From the NCBI RefSeq assembly GCF_024198215.1, contig NZ_JAKCFA010000021.1:165685-229684 (forward strand): a stretch of 64,000 bases of DNA. The letters are read 5' to 3'. The translations under genes were made by a program, and so were the position numbers. Under the pieces are notes generated by a model. It did no database searches and had not been told where the DNA came from. It saw only the letters and a program-made list of their open reading frames with translations. The first letter of the stretch is position 1; each line of letters opens with the position of its first letter. Below are positions 45,275-54,143 of the stretch, piece by piece. The DNA comes from Myxococcus qinghaiensis. GTDB lineage: Bacteria > Myxococcota > Myxococcia > Myxococcales > Myxococcaceae.

Positions 45275-46501
45275 TCAGCCCCTGATGCGTTCCGGGGTGT
45301 GCTCCGCGCGCGGCACGCGACCCTTGGACAGCCACGTCATCAGATTTCGCTGCTGTTCGGCCATGGCGTGTTCCACGGGCTGGCCGTCCTGCGACATGGG
45401 GGCCTTGAAGAAGCACCCCAGCGCGTCGATGACTCCGCCCTCGCCGCGGCGCCTGGCCAGGTCCAGCGTGCGCGCCAGCTCCACGACGAGCGGCGCGGCG
45501 AGGATGGAGTCCCTGCAGAGGAAGTTGAGCTTGAGCTGCATGGGCTGCCCGAGGAAGCCGGTGACGTCGATGTTGTCCCAGGCCTCCTTGTTGTCCCCGC
45601 GCGGCCGGTAGTACTGAATCTGGACGATGTGGTCCTGGACCTTGTAGCCAAGGATGCTGTCCAGGGCCGCGCCCTTGGTGTCGAGCTTGTTCTGCTTCGA
45701 CGCCGGGTCGTTGAGGGCCTCGCCGTCGCGGTTGCCCAGGATGTTGGTGGAGTACCAGCCCTCCACGTGCAGCGCGCGGTCCCTCAGCGCGGGGGCGAGC
45801 ACCGTCTTGAGCAGCGTCTGCCCCGTCTTGCCATCCTTGCCGGCGAGCGGCGCGCCGGTGCGCTTCGCGAGCAAGAGGAGCGCGGGCACGTCCGCGGCGA
45901 CGCTGGGCGTGAAGTTGGCGAATGGCACGCCGTCCACGATGGCCGCATACGCGTAGAGCATCGCGGGCCCGATGTCCGCGTCATTCGCGTCCAGGGCCTT
46001 CTCGAAGGACTCTGGCGTGGCGAACTCCGGCCGGGTGAGGTCCACGCTCTTCTCCGTGGAGGCCAGGTTCACCACCACCACGCGGTCCAGCTGCTCGTCC
46101 TTCTTGAAGCGGGTGAGGTCGTCGCGGATGGCCTGCACCTGCTCACGCAGGGAGCGGGCCTTCTTCGTCGACGTGTCGACGATGTTCTTGCAGAACCTCG
46201 CGTTGGAGGCCGCGGCCCAGGGGCGCATGCGCTCCAGCGTGGGCGTCACGGCCGCCAGCTGGGCCTCCGTCAGCACCGCGTGGTTGCGCGCCGCCTTCGC
46301 CAGGTCCTCCTCGAACAAATCCCAACCGCCGAACGTCAGCGAGTCGTACTCCGCCAGCCCCATGCCCTTCACGTTCGCCAGCGGCAGCCCTCGCGTGTCC
46401 ACGAGCCCCCGGCGCAGCAGCTCCATGCCCGCCACCGCGGTGGTCGCCACCGCCCCGCCCAAGCCTACAATCGCCACTCCCAGCCGCTCGTTGCCCGCCA
46501 T
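45275..46501 (-). CDS. Inositol-3-phosphate synthase
   Basis: 408 aa. AGGGG precedes ATG 46501. NAD-binding LGVAIVGLGGAVATTAVAG at the N-terminus, a GKDGKTGQTLLK catalytic loop, ILGNRDGEAL, and WDNIDVTGFLGQPMQLKLNF are the hallmarks of myo-inositol-1-phosphate synthase, which converts glucose 6-phosphate to inositol 3-phosphate. First gene of the nine-gene operon, so it supplies the cyclitol for the pathway. Similar length to actinobacterial short forms. Confidence 0.9.
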   Translation of the reverse strand: MAGNERLGVAIVGLGGAVATTAVAGMELLRRGLVDTRGLPLANVKGMGLAEYDSLTFGGWDLFEEDLAKAARNHAVLTEAQLAAVTPTLERMRPWAAASNARFCKNIVDTSTKKARSLREQVQAIRDDLTRFKKDEQLDRVVVVNLASTEKSVDLTRPEFATPESFEKALDANDADIGPAMLYAYAAIVDGVPFANFTPSVAADVPALLLLAKRTGAPLAGKDGKTGQTLLKTVLAPALRDRALHVEGWYSTNILGNRDGEALNDPASKQNKLDTKGAALDSILGYKVQDHIVQIQYYRPRGDNKEAWDNIDVTGFLGQPMQLKLNFLCRDSILAAPLVVELARTLDLARRRGEGGVIDALGCFFKAPMSQDGQPVEHAMAEQQRNLMTWLSKGRVPRAEHTPERIRG

Positions 46502-46706
46502 GTATGAAGCCCCTCACCAACCATTGCACCCTGGGACTCGCGGCGTGCGTCTGGGGGCGCTCCGGGGTGTCGGGCGCCTCCGGTGCGGTGTCCCGGGCGC
46601 TCCGGGTCACCCGCGCACCGCGAGAGTCCCGGGAAAGTCGGCATGTGGGCGAGCGCTTTCAACTCAGCCTCCGGGCAGGGCCGACTGTCCGGTGCCGAAG
46701 CCGGCA
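46502..46706 (-). other. Gap between MATE gene and operon, possible promoter
   Basis: 205 bases upstream of the inositol synthase on the minus strand. It is the only sizeable gap at the head of the nine-gene operon, so the promoter should lie here unless transcription continues from the MATE gene. One 80-codon frame (46707-46465) begins on the MATE stop (TGATG) and overlaps the synthase start; it is Pro/Arg/Gly-rich and probably not real. Confidence 0.35.
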
Positions 46707-48149
46707 TCAAACGTGCCGCAGCTTCCAACCGCCCCTGCGGAAGAGGGCGGCGCTGGCGAGGCCCAGCGCGCCGTAGTTGACGGCGATGGCGACGAACACG
46801 CCCGTGGGGCCCCAGCCCAACGAATGGCAGAGGACATACGCCAGGGGCAGCTGGAGGCCCCAGGAGAAGAGGGCGTTCACCACGGTGGGCGTGGTGGTGT
46901 CCCCCGCGCCGTTGAAGGCGTGGGGCAGCACGGTGACGAAGGCGTAGAGGGTGAGGCTGCAGCTGACGATGCGCAGGCATCGCACGGCGTGCAGGGCCAC
47001 CTCCGGGTCGGAGGTGAAGCGCTGGATGAGGGGCTCGGCGAACACCAGGAAGCCCACCGCCACCACGCCCAGGAAGCCGAGCGTGTAGAAGCTGGCGCGC
47101 CACGCGGCGCGCTCGGCCCTCTCTGTGTCGCCCGCGCCCAGGCTCTGGCCCACCAGCGTGCCCGCCGCGTGGGACAGGCCCCAGGACGGCTGCTGCGCGA
47201 AGAGCAGGATGCGCATGGCCAGCGTGTAGCCCGCGAGCGCCGTGCTGCCGAAGGTGGCGACCAGGCGCATCAGCACGAGCCAGCTGGACATGCCCAGCAG
47301 CGACTGGAGGATGGCGCCGCCGGACAGCTTGAGCAGCGAGCGCAGCGTGGACAGCTCCACGCGCAGGTGGCGGCGGTGCAACTCCAGACGTCCGCTGCCC
47401 TTGAGCAGGCGGTACACCTGGTACAGCACGCCGGTGGAGCGGCCCACGGTGGTGGCCAGCGCCGCGCCGGTGACGCCCAGGGCGGGCAGGGGCCCCAGGC
47501 CGAAGATGAACAGCGGCGCGAGCACGATGTTCACCGAGTTGGCCAGCCACAGCGCGCGCATGGAGGTGGCCGCGTCCCCCGCGCCGCGCAGGATGGCGCT
47601 GATGAGGAACAGCAGCATGATGATGGGGAAGCTGCCCAGCATCAGTCGCGTGTACCCGAGGCCGTGCTCCACCACGCCGGGCGCCGCGCCCAGCGCGATG
47701 AGGAGCGGGCGCGCGAAGAGGCCGCCGGCGAGCGCCAGCGGCACGGACAGGGCCAGCCCCAGTCCCAGGGCCTGCACGGCGGTGCTCGCGGCGCGCTCAG
47801 CGTCCTTCTGGCCGATGCGGCGGGCGATGAGCGCGGTGGCGCCGATGGACAGCCCCAACGGCACGGTCCGGAAGAGCGTGAGCACGGACTCGGTGAGGCC
47901 CACGGTGGCGATGGCGTCCGCGCCCAGGTGGGACACGAAGAGCACGTCCACCAGGGCGAAGATGGACTCCATCACCATCTCCAGCACCATGGGCACGGAC
48001 AGCAGCAGGAAGGCGCGGTCCACGGGCCCGGTGGCCAGGTCCTCGGTGGAGCCGCGCACGGCCAGCCAGAGGGAGGCGAGCAGGCCCTTGAGTCCCGAGG
48101 TGGCAGGGGAGGCGCCAGGGGACAAGGAGTCGGGTGGGGGTTGCGTCAT
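46707..48149 (-). CDS. MATE-family efflux transporter
   Basis: 480 aa from ATG 48149. About twelve membrane helices; VPMVLEMVMESIFALVDVLF is the first MATE helix, ILRGAGDA and FNGAGDT are the paired family motifs in the two halves. It would export a small hydrophilic or cationic compound by Na+ or H+ antiport. Located 205 bases upstream of the YcaO/inositol operon on the same strand, so it is a candidate exporter for the operon product. Confidence 0.9.
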   Translation of the reverse strand: MTQPPPDSLSPGASPATSGLKGLLASLWLAVRGSTEDLATGPVDRAFLLLSVPMVLEMVMESIFALVDVLFVSHLGADAIATVGLTESVLTLFRTVPLGLSIGATALIARRIGQKDAERAASTAVQALGLGLALSVPLALAGGLFARPLLIALGAAPGVVEHGLGYTRLMLGSFPIIMLLFLISAILRGAGDAATSMRALWLANSVNIVLAPLFIFGLGPLPALGVTGAALATTVGRSTGVLYQVYRLLKGSGRLELHRRHLRVELSTLRSLLKLSGGAILQSLLGMSSWLVLMRLVATFGSTALAGYTLAMRILLFAQQPSWGLSHAAGTLVGQSLGAGDTERAERAAWRASFYTLGFLGVVAVGFLVFAEPLIQRFTSDPEVALHAVRCLRIVSCSLTLYAFVTVLPHAFNGAGDTTTPTVVNALFSWGLQLPLAYVLCHSLGWGPTGVFVAIAVNYGALGLASAALFRRGGWKLRHV

Positions 48150-48434
48150 GGATTGGGCGGAGCAACAGGACGCTCCGCGCCATTCATCCCCCACGGTTCC
48201 CCGCCTGCCGGTACCGAGGCCCGGGTGGATTCCGGGGGCATGGCTTTGGGTCGCGAAGGGCGTCACGCGACACCAGTTGGGGGGGGCCGGCGGCGCGGAC
48301 CTGTCCATGCGGCACACGCTCGATGTGCCTGACTGCCTGCGGGCGCGGCGCGAGGACGACCTGGTGTGGAGGCTCTCCCTGGACCCGCCTGGGCTTGCTC
48401 GCGGGGGTATTCGCGCAGGGCTGGGGGCGAGCGC

Positions 48435-49904
48435 CTACTTCGGAACGGGGCCCGGAGGACACGCGAGGTCGGCGGGCAGGGACCACAACTGGGGTTCGGA
48501 CGTGTCGTCCCTGGCGCTGAAGTAGACCTGCTCCCCGACGCGGGCGAAGCCCTGGGGAGACGAACCTCCTCCCGAGATGTCCGCGGCCTGTCCCGTGGAC
48601 ATGGCCGTGCCCCGCGTCACCCAGGGCTCGTTGTAGGAGATGGGCGACGTGTCCCCGCCGAAGAGCACCGCGCCCATGCCCGTGGCGTAGAGGGGGGACC
48701 AGTAATACTCGGAGATGCTCAGCTCCACGGGGAGCTGCACGGTCCCCTCGGCGGTTCCATCCGTCACCCAGAGGCCCACGCGCAGCGCGGCGGGGCCGGG
48801 GAAGGGGCTGCCGATGGCCACGGAGAAGTAGAGCCGCCCGCCGGAGCTGGTGGTGTTCTGCAGGTAGGGCGTCGTCCCTTCCATGTCCGCATAGGGATTG
48901 GGCAGCACCTTGACGGTGGTCTTGCCTCCGCCAGCGAGGGACAGGCGATACAGTCCCATGCGCCGCGTGGTTGTATCCGCGGACGTCAGATACACCGACG
49001 AACCCAGCGCTCCGAGCAACCGCATACTCCGGCCGAACGTGTCCAGGCGCACCGTGCCGGTCGGGCTGCCATCCGTCTTCCACACCTCCGTGTTGGGGCC
49101 GTCGAGCAGCGTGAACAATCCCGGGGCTCCGCTGTCGGGGCTCCGCACGTCACCCAGGGACACCACGTCGGCGTCCAGCCGCTTGACGAAGGATGTCCCG
49201 GAGGCCGTGCCATCGGTCCGCCACAGCGCGGTGCCGCTGCCGGGCCCGACGAGGAAGAAGAGCAGGGCGTCGCCCTCCCTCAGCCGCTGCCCCTGGAGCG
49301 CGGCGAGCACCCCGAAGTTCACGACCTGCACCGTGCCCGAGGCCGTCCCATCCGAGCGCCACAGCTCCACCTGTGTCCCCGTCGCCACCGGTATGCGCCG
49401 GAAGAACGACAGCGCGCCGTCCAGCGCGGTGGGGAGGGAGAGGGAGGAGCCCGCCGTCCCCGGCATCAGGTCCGCCACCAGGTGCGTGCCGGCCTCCGTG
49501 CCGTCGCTCACCCAGAGCTCGTTGCCGGTGTCGGGATTCCACACCTGGAAGAAGACCTGGCTGCCCACCGGGACCAGCCCGCCCAGGCCCCTGCTCCTCC
49601 GGGGTGTCACCGCCGGGAAGGACTTCACCGGGAAGGTGCCCGCGTCAGAGCCGTCGCTGCGCCACAGCGCGCTGCGGCCATCGCGGAGGTTCACGGCGAA
49701 GTAGAGGGTGCCCTGGACGTCCACCAGACTCTCGGGTGCGGGCTCGTCCCAGGGCGGGTCGTCGCCCGGAGGCATGACGACCTTCACCCGCTGGGCCACG
49801 CCCGGCGCGCAGGCCTGGGCCTTGACGGTATCGGGCGCTGAGTCCGGTTCCGCGCACCCCATCAAGCCCAGACACATCAGGGCAAAGCCATACTTCGAGT
49901 GCAT
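48435..49904 (-). CDS. ELWxxDGTxxGT-repeat lipoprotein
   Basis: 489 aa. GAAGGGAG precedes ATG 49904. Signal peptide with lipobox LMGC (Cys17). At least six repeats of the ELWxSDGTxxGT type are visible (ALWRSDGSDAGT, ELWVSDGTEAGT, ELWRSDGTASGT, ALWRTDGTASGT, EVWKTDGSPTGT, GLWVTDGTAEGT), each about 50-60 residues, forming a probable beta-propeller on the cell surface. Function unknown. Divergent from the AraC gene at 50076. Confidence 0.85.
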   Translation of the reverse strand: MHSKYGFALMCLGLMGCAEPDSAPDTVKAQACAPGVAQRVKVVMPPGDDPPWDEPAPESLVDVQGTLYFAVNLRDGRSALWRSDGSDAGTFPVKSFPAVTPRRSRGLGGLVPVGSQVFFQVWNPDTGNELWVSDGTEAGTHLVADLMPGTAGSSLSLPTALDGALSFFRRIPVATGTQVELWRSDGTASGTVQVVNFGVLAALQGQRLREGDALLFFLVGPGSGTALWRTDGTASGTSFVKRLDADVVSLGDVRSPDSGAPGLFTLLDGPNTEVWKTDGSPTGTVRLDTFGRSMRLLGALGSSVYLTSADTTTRRMGLYRLSLAGGGKTTVKVLPNPYADMEGTTPYLQNTTSSGGRLYFSVAIGSPFPGPAALRVGLWVTDGTAEGTVQLPVELSISEYYWSPLYATGMGAVLFGGDTSPISYNEPWVTRGTAMSTGQAADISGGGSSPQGFARVGEQVYFSARDDTSEPQLWSLPADLACPPGPVPK

Positions 49905-50075
49905 GTCGCTCCCTTCAAAACCAGGAGGACGACGGTGGGAGCCACCAGGATACGGAGCAACTGCCCTGGAGCGCAGGTCGCCGCGCGAAGGCAGACACTG
50001 CTCGCGCGGCTGGACGTGGCGGAGGGCCACCTGCGGGCTTCCCATGCGCCCCGCGCGGGAGGATGGTGGAGTCCC

Positions 50076-50900
50076 ATGGCCCAGGTGCTGACCCTCCTCG
50101 AGTCCGAACAGTTCCGCGTGCTCGACTCGCGCTGCCGGCATCCGCGCGCGGGTCCCGCGGAGGAGCGGGGCGGGGACCCGGGACACCTGGTGCTGCTGCG
50201 CCGAGGCTGCTTCAGCTACCACCGGGGGCTGAGGCGCTTCGTCGCCGACCCCTGCACCGCGTTGCTGCACCACCCGCGCGTGGACTACCGGGTCGGCCAT
50301 CCAGGCGCGGAGGGAGACGATGCGACGGTCATCAAGCTGTCACCGGAGCTCTTCGACGAGCTGTGGGGCCGGCGTGGTCCGGACCATCCGGAGCTGGGGC
50401 TGAGCGCCGCGGTGCACCTGCGCCACGCGCGCGTGTGTGCCGCGCTGCGCGACCCGGGCGGAGACCGTCTCTCGCGTGAGGAGACGGTGTTCGCGCTGCT
50501 GGAGGTGGCCGCTTCGGACAGGCAACGCGCGGAGGCCCCCGCGCGCGGAGACCGGGGCGCACGACGCCGCACGGTCGGCCGCGTGCGCGCGCTGCTCGCG
50601 GCCCAGCTCTCGGCGAACCTCTCGCTCGACACCGTGGCGCGGGAGGCCCGCTGCTCGCCCTTCCACCTCATGCGCCTCTTCCACGCGGAGACGGGGCTGT
50701 CCCTGCGCGCCTGGCGCCGCCAGCTGCGGGTGCTCACGGCGCTGCAGCGGCTCTCGGAGGGTGAGCAGGACCTCGCGGGGCTCGCGCTGGAGCTGGGCTT
50801 CTCGCACCACAGCCACCTGTCGCAGAGCGTGCGCCAGGTGCTGGGCAGCAGCCCCGCGCGCCTGCGTGAGGAGCTGCGGCGGGTCCGCGCAGGTTCCTGA
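50076..50900 (+). CDS. AraC-family regulator
   Basis: 274 aa. GGAG precedes ATG 50076. The C-terminal HTH pair is clear: LSLDTVAREARCSPFHLMRL and QDLAGLALELGFSHHSHLSQ with the usual SPARLRE ending. The N-terminal 170 residues (LLRRGCFSYHR, AVHLRHARVCAAL) are a sensor domain I cannot assign. The exported DUF1579-like gene follows 36 bases downstream. Confidence 0.85.
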   Translation: MAQVLTLLESEQFRVLDSRCRHPRAGPAEERGGDPGHLVLLRRGCFSYHRGLRRFVADPCTALLHHPRVDYRVGHPGAEGDDATVIKLSPELFDELWGRRGPDHPELGLSAAVHLRHARVCAALRDPGGDRLSREETVFALLEVAASDRQRAEAPARGDRGARRRTVGRVRALLAAQLSANLSLDTVAREARCSPFHLMRLFHAETGLSLRAWRRQLRVLTALQRLSEGEQDLAGLALELGFSHHSHLSQSVRQVLGSSPARLREELRRVRAGS

Positions 50901-50936
50901 CAGCGGGGCGGCGCGCACGCCTCTAGCTTCGCGGGC

Positions 50937-51554
50937 ATGAACCTCCGCCACCTGCTCCGGCCGCTGCTCTTCGCCTGCCTGCCCGCACTCGTGTCGTACC
51001 CGCTCCCGGGGCTCGCCCAGGAGCGCGCGGCCTCCTCGCCTGCCCCGCGCGATGGCCAGCACGACTTCGACTTCGAGATTGGCACCTGGCGCACGCAGCT
51101 GAAGCGGCGCCTGCGTCCGCTGACGGGCTCGAACACCTGGGTGGAGATGACGGGGACCACCGTCGTGCGCAAGGTGTGGAACGGCCGAGGCAACCTCGTG
51201 GAGTTGGTGGCCGACGGGGAGGGTGGGCGCTTCGAGGGCCTCAACCTGCGCCTGTACAATCCACAGACGCGCCAGTGGAGCCTGCACTTCGCGAGCAGCC
51301 GCGATGGCACCCTCGCCGTGCCGACCGTGGGCGAGTTCAAGGACGGACGCGGCGAGTTCTACGCCCAGGAGCGGCTCGACGGGCGCGCCATCCTGGTGCG
51401 CTTCGTCATCTCGAACGTGACGCCTGCTTCCGTCCGCTTCGAGCAGGCCTTCTCGGACGATGGCGGGAAGACCTGGGAGGTGAACTGGATTGCCCAGGAC
51501 ACGCGGGTCGACACGGCGGCCAGCGGGGCGAAGCAGGGCGCGGGCACCCCTTGA
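50937..51554 (+). CDS. Exported DUF1579-like protein
   Basis: 205 aa. Signal peptide (LLRPLLFACLPALVSYPLPGLAQ). The mature part begins HDFDFEIGTWRTQLKR and has VWNGRGNLVELVADG and a C-terminal TWEVNWIAQDTRV, matching the DUF1579 family of small beta-barrel-like proteins. Function unknown. Possibly co-transcribed with the AraC gene. Confidence 0.7.
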   Translation: MNLRHLLRPLLFACLPALVSYPLPGLAQERAASSPAPRDGQHDFDFEIGTWRTQLKRRLRPLTGSNTWVEMTGTTVVRKVWNGRGNLVELVADGEGGRFEGLNLRLYNPQTRQWSLHFASSRDGTLAVPTVGEFKDGRGEFYAQERLDGRAILVRFVISNVTPASVRFEQAFSDDGGKTWEVNWIAQDTRVDTAASGAKQGAGTP

Positions 51555-51620
51555 GGGCTGCCCTGCCTGTCCATCACCGCGTCGAGCCGACCCCGGGCAA
51601 GCCTCCGGACGTCGTGCGAA

Positions 51621-53069
51621 TCAGAAGATGCCTTGTCCCGGCGTGAGGATGCGGTCCGGGTCGTAGCGCCGCTTCGCGTGCTCGAACCGCTCCCAGGCAG
51701 GGTGGAAGTGGCGGCGCCAGTCGGTGGGGTTCAAGGGCACGGCATCCACGGGATAGATCTTCCCGCCGATGGCCGTGAGCCGGTCGAAGATGGCGCGGTT
51801 CTTTTGCACCAGGGACGCGACGTTCTCCGGCGTCGGTGGAATGGCGGTGCGCAGCAGCGAGAAGAGGAAGACGTGTCTGTCGTTGGGAGCGCGCAGGAAG
51901 GGCGCGGTCAGCTCCGAGGCGCGGAAGGGGTAGAGCAGGATGGGCCCCTGTCCCATGTCGGCCTCGGTGGTCTGCGAGAGGACCTCCTGGACGAAGGACT
52001 CGGCGGACCGGGCGGGGACGAACATGTCCAGCCACGGATGAGGGAAGCCCCAGACGCCGAGCTGCTTGAGCAGTTCGACCAGCGGCGCGAGCCGGTTGGC
52101 GAAGTCGAAGTAGCTGCCGTCGCTCACCTGGAGCGTTCCCGGCTGGTAGCCCAGGCCCGCGAGCAGTCTCGCATCGTGCGGCTCCGAGCCCGGGGTGAAG
52201 TACTTCACCACCTCGAGCTGATACGCCCGGCTCCCGTTGGAGGCGACGGCGGAGCCCTCGACGTAATCGAAGCGACCGTCCTCGATGAGCCGCCGCTGGT
52301 CCTCCATGAAGCGGTGGAGGTCGTTGTACAGCGCGATGTACGTCCGAGCGCGGGGCGGCACTTCGACGAGCCGCACCCTCGCTCGCACGATGATGCCGAA
52401 CTGGCCCAGGCCCGAGCGCACGGCGTCGAACAGGGGCCGCTCACGCCAGCGCGAGCACCGCACCAGCTTGCCCCGACCCGTGACGACGTCCATCTCCAGG
52501 ACGTTGTCCACCTGGAGGCCCCAGCGGAACGCCTGCCCGCCGATGCCGCCCGCCGACAGCGTCCCACCGATGCTCAGCTCGATGTAGTCGGTCAGCACCG
52601 GCGGGCTCTTGCCGCTGGGAAGCGAGGCCTGGAGCAGCTCGTGCCACCGGACGCCCGCATCCACCCAGGCGCTGTCCTCGCATATCTCGTGGATGGTCGA
52701 CAGCGCGGACATGTCGATGACGATGCCCGCGGCCACCTGGGCCTGGCCGAAGGTGCTGTGGCTCTCACCGAGGCCCCGAGCGGCGGCGATCTCCAGGCCC
52801 TGGCGCCGCGCGAAGCGGACCATGGCCACGATGTCCTTCACCGAGCCGGGGACGAGCACCGCCCACGGCGTGCGGTGGAGGACGTGACCGAAGTCCTCCG
52901 CGGCCGCGGTCCGAGACGCGGTGTCCATCAGCAACTCGCCATCGAGTGGCGGAAGGGGGACCGTGCCTGCCTCTGGCGAGGAGGCCCAGCTCCGGCTCAT
53001 GGGATTGAATGCGACTGCGACCAACGCACCTTGGAGCAACGTCCTCCGGGAGACGGTTCGACTCGACAT
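51621..53069 (-). CDS. Cytokinin-dehydrogenase-like FAD oxidoreductase, Tat-exported
   Basis: 482 aa. Twin-arginine signal SRRTLLQGALVAVAF. PCMH-type FAD domain: PWAVLVPGSVKDI, then ARGLGESHSTFGQAQ (His104, in the place of the FAD-linked His of plant CKX GHGHS), and LTDYIELSIGGTLSAGGIGG with QAFRWGLQVDNVLEMDVVTG, strikingly like plant cytokinin dehydrogenase. The C-terminal part has HPWLDMFVP and the ending RYDPDRILTPGQGIF, as in the cytokinin-binding domain. It would oxidise an N-substituted adenine-like or other amine; true cytokinin use is unproven. Confidence 0.8.
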   Translation of the reverse strand: MSSRTVSRRTLLQGALVAVAFNPMSRSWASSPEAGTVPLPPLDGELLMDTASRTAAAEDFGHVLHRTPWAVLVPGSVKDIVAMVRFARRQGLEIAAARGLGESHSTFGQAQVAAGIVIDMSALSTIHEICEDSAWVDAGVRWHELLQASLPSGKSPPVLTDYIELSIGGTLSAGGIGGQAFRWGLQVDNVLEMDVVTGRGKLVRCSRWRERPLFDAVRSGLGQFGIIVRARVRLVEVPPRARTYIALYNDLHRFMEDQRRLIEDGRFDYVEGSAVASNGSRAYQLEVVKYFTPGSEPHDARLLAGLGYQPGTLQVSDGSYFDFANRLAPLVELLKQLGVWGFPHPWLDMFVPARSAESFVQEVLSQTTEADMGQGPILLYPFRASELTAPFLRAPNDRHVFLFSLLRTAIPPTPENVASLVQKNRAIFDRLTAIGGKIYPVDAVPLNPTDWRRHFHPAWERFEHAKRRYDPDRILTPGQGIF

Positions 53070-53263
53070 TCACTCCTCCTTCTACGTTGGAGACTTCTAT
53101 CCCGCTGCCTCCTCTCCCAACAATTGCCCTCTCCCCCGGGCTCCATCACATGGTGTGCTTCGAGGCCCATTCGCCGTCGCTACCTCGACAGGCCCGAACA
53201 CCGATTGGTACGTTCGAGCGCGAGGCTTGATACCGGCGCGACCGCGACTTGAAAAAGGAAACG

Positions 53264-53986
53264 ATGTTCACCGAGAACAAGGAACTGGAGTGGAGCGAGC
53301 TCCCCTTCGAGGACGCGAGCGCGAAGTACGAGATCAACAGCATCAGCGAGGACGGCCTCGGTGAGGTCTTCCCCGAGGACCCCTCACACTACCTTGTCCA
53401 CAAGGGCGACGTGGTCATCGACGGCCCCGTGAGGTTTGGTGCGGCCGACGACGAGGACGTCACGCTGCATGTCATCGACGGTAACCTCACCGTCAACGGC
53501 CCGCTCTTCTTCATCCAGGGCGACTTTTACGGTGCGCTCTTCGTGACAGGGTCGATCTTCTGTCAGCAGGCCTTCGTCGGCGCAGACGCGATGCTCTACG
53601 TCGGCAAATCGATGCATGTCGAGGGGCTGCTCGTCACCCAGCTGAGCAAGCCCGCGCACTTCGCCGTCAGGGAGGCGCTGCTCGCCGGGAGCTGGCTCGA
53701 GGCTTCGGGGAATGGCCTCTTCGAGATTGGCCAGAAGCCCCAGGCACGGCTGCTCCGCGTCGAGAAGAGCAACTACCACGCGTTCTCGCAGTACGCAGAG
53801 GAGGCGGAAAAGCGGGCCAGAGACAAGGGTACCGAAGTGAAGAAGCCGAGCTATTTCGGTTTCTCACCGAAGGAAGCGAGCTCGGTCAAGGGCATCCTCC
53901 ATCCCTCGCTCATCGAGGGCGAAGAAGGCATCAGCGCGGGTGACATCCGCGAAGCCATGGAGGAAGGCAGACCGCTCTTCGCCTGA
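53264..53986 (+). CDS. Beta-helix-like protein of unknown function
   Basis: 240 aa from ATG 53264, with AAGGA just upstream (a TTG at 53249 would add five residues). No signal peptide. Residues about 50-150 show short repeated turns (GDVVIDGPVRF, LHVIDGNLTVNGPLFF, GDFYGALFVTGSIFC) suggesting a right-handed beta-helix, like bactofilin or polymer-forming proteins. The acidic C-terminal half looks helical. Family not recognised. Confidence 0.6.
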   Translation: MFTENKELEWSELPFEDASAKYEINSISEDGLGEVFPEDPSHYLVHKGDVVIDGPVRFGAADDEDVTLHVIDGNLTVNGPLFFIQGDFYGALFVTGSIFCQQAFVGADAMLYVGKSMHVEGLLVTQLSKPAHFAVREALLAGSWLEASGNGLFEIGQKPQARLLRVEKSNYHAFSQYAEEAEKRARDKGTEVKKPSYFGFSPKEASSVKGILHPSLIEGEEGISAGDIREAMEEGRPLFA

Positions 53987-54143
53987 CCGGTCGTTGCGTG
54001 CCGAGGATGGCCAGCGCACCTCGGGTCGAGCATGCGCCAAGGTGCTCGCGCAGGCAGAGGCAGGGACGGCGCGCGTCCTCGGCTGGGAGCCGACCGGGAG
54101 CAGCCACGGGCGCGACGACGTCCTCCGCCTCTCATGGATGGGT

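Noticed and set aside
36902..46501. Mycothiol or bacillithiol biosynthesis cluster
   Set aside because: Only the inositol, GT and LmbE steps are matched; no cysteine ligase (MshC/BshC) or acetyltransferase (MshD) is present, and YcaO, methyltransferase and MBL genes do not belong to those pathways.
36902..46501. Conventional azoline/thiopeptide RiPP cluster
   Set aside because: No convincing precursor peptide, dehydrogenase, E1-like partner or protease; the YcaO lacks the PxPxP tail.
36902..46501. ebo-type cluster (inositol synthase plus TIM-barrel isomerase)
   Set aside because: UbiA prenyltransferase, TatD-like hydrolase and EboA are absent, so only two of the genes would match.
45972..48332. 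A 786-codon plus-strand open frame
   Set aside because: Antisense to inositol synthase and MATE genes; composition (Gln/His/Gly/Glu repeats) is typical of an antisense shadow.
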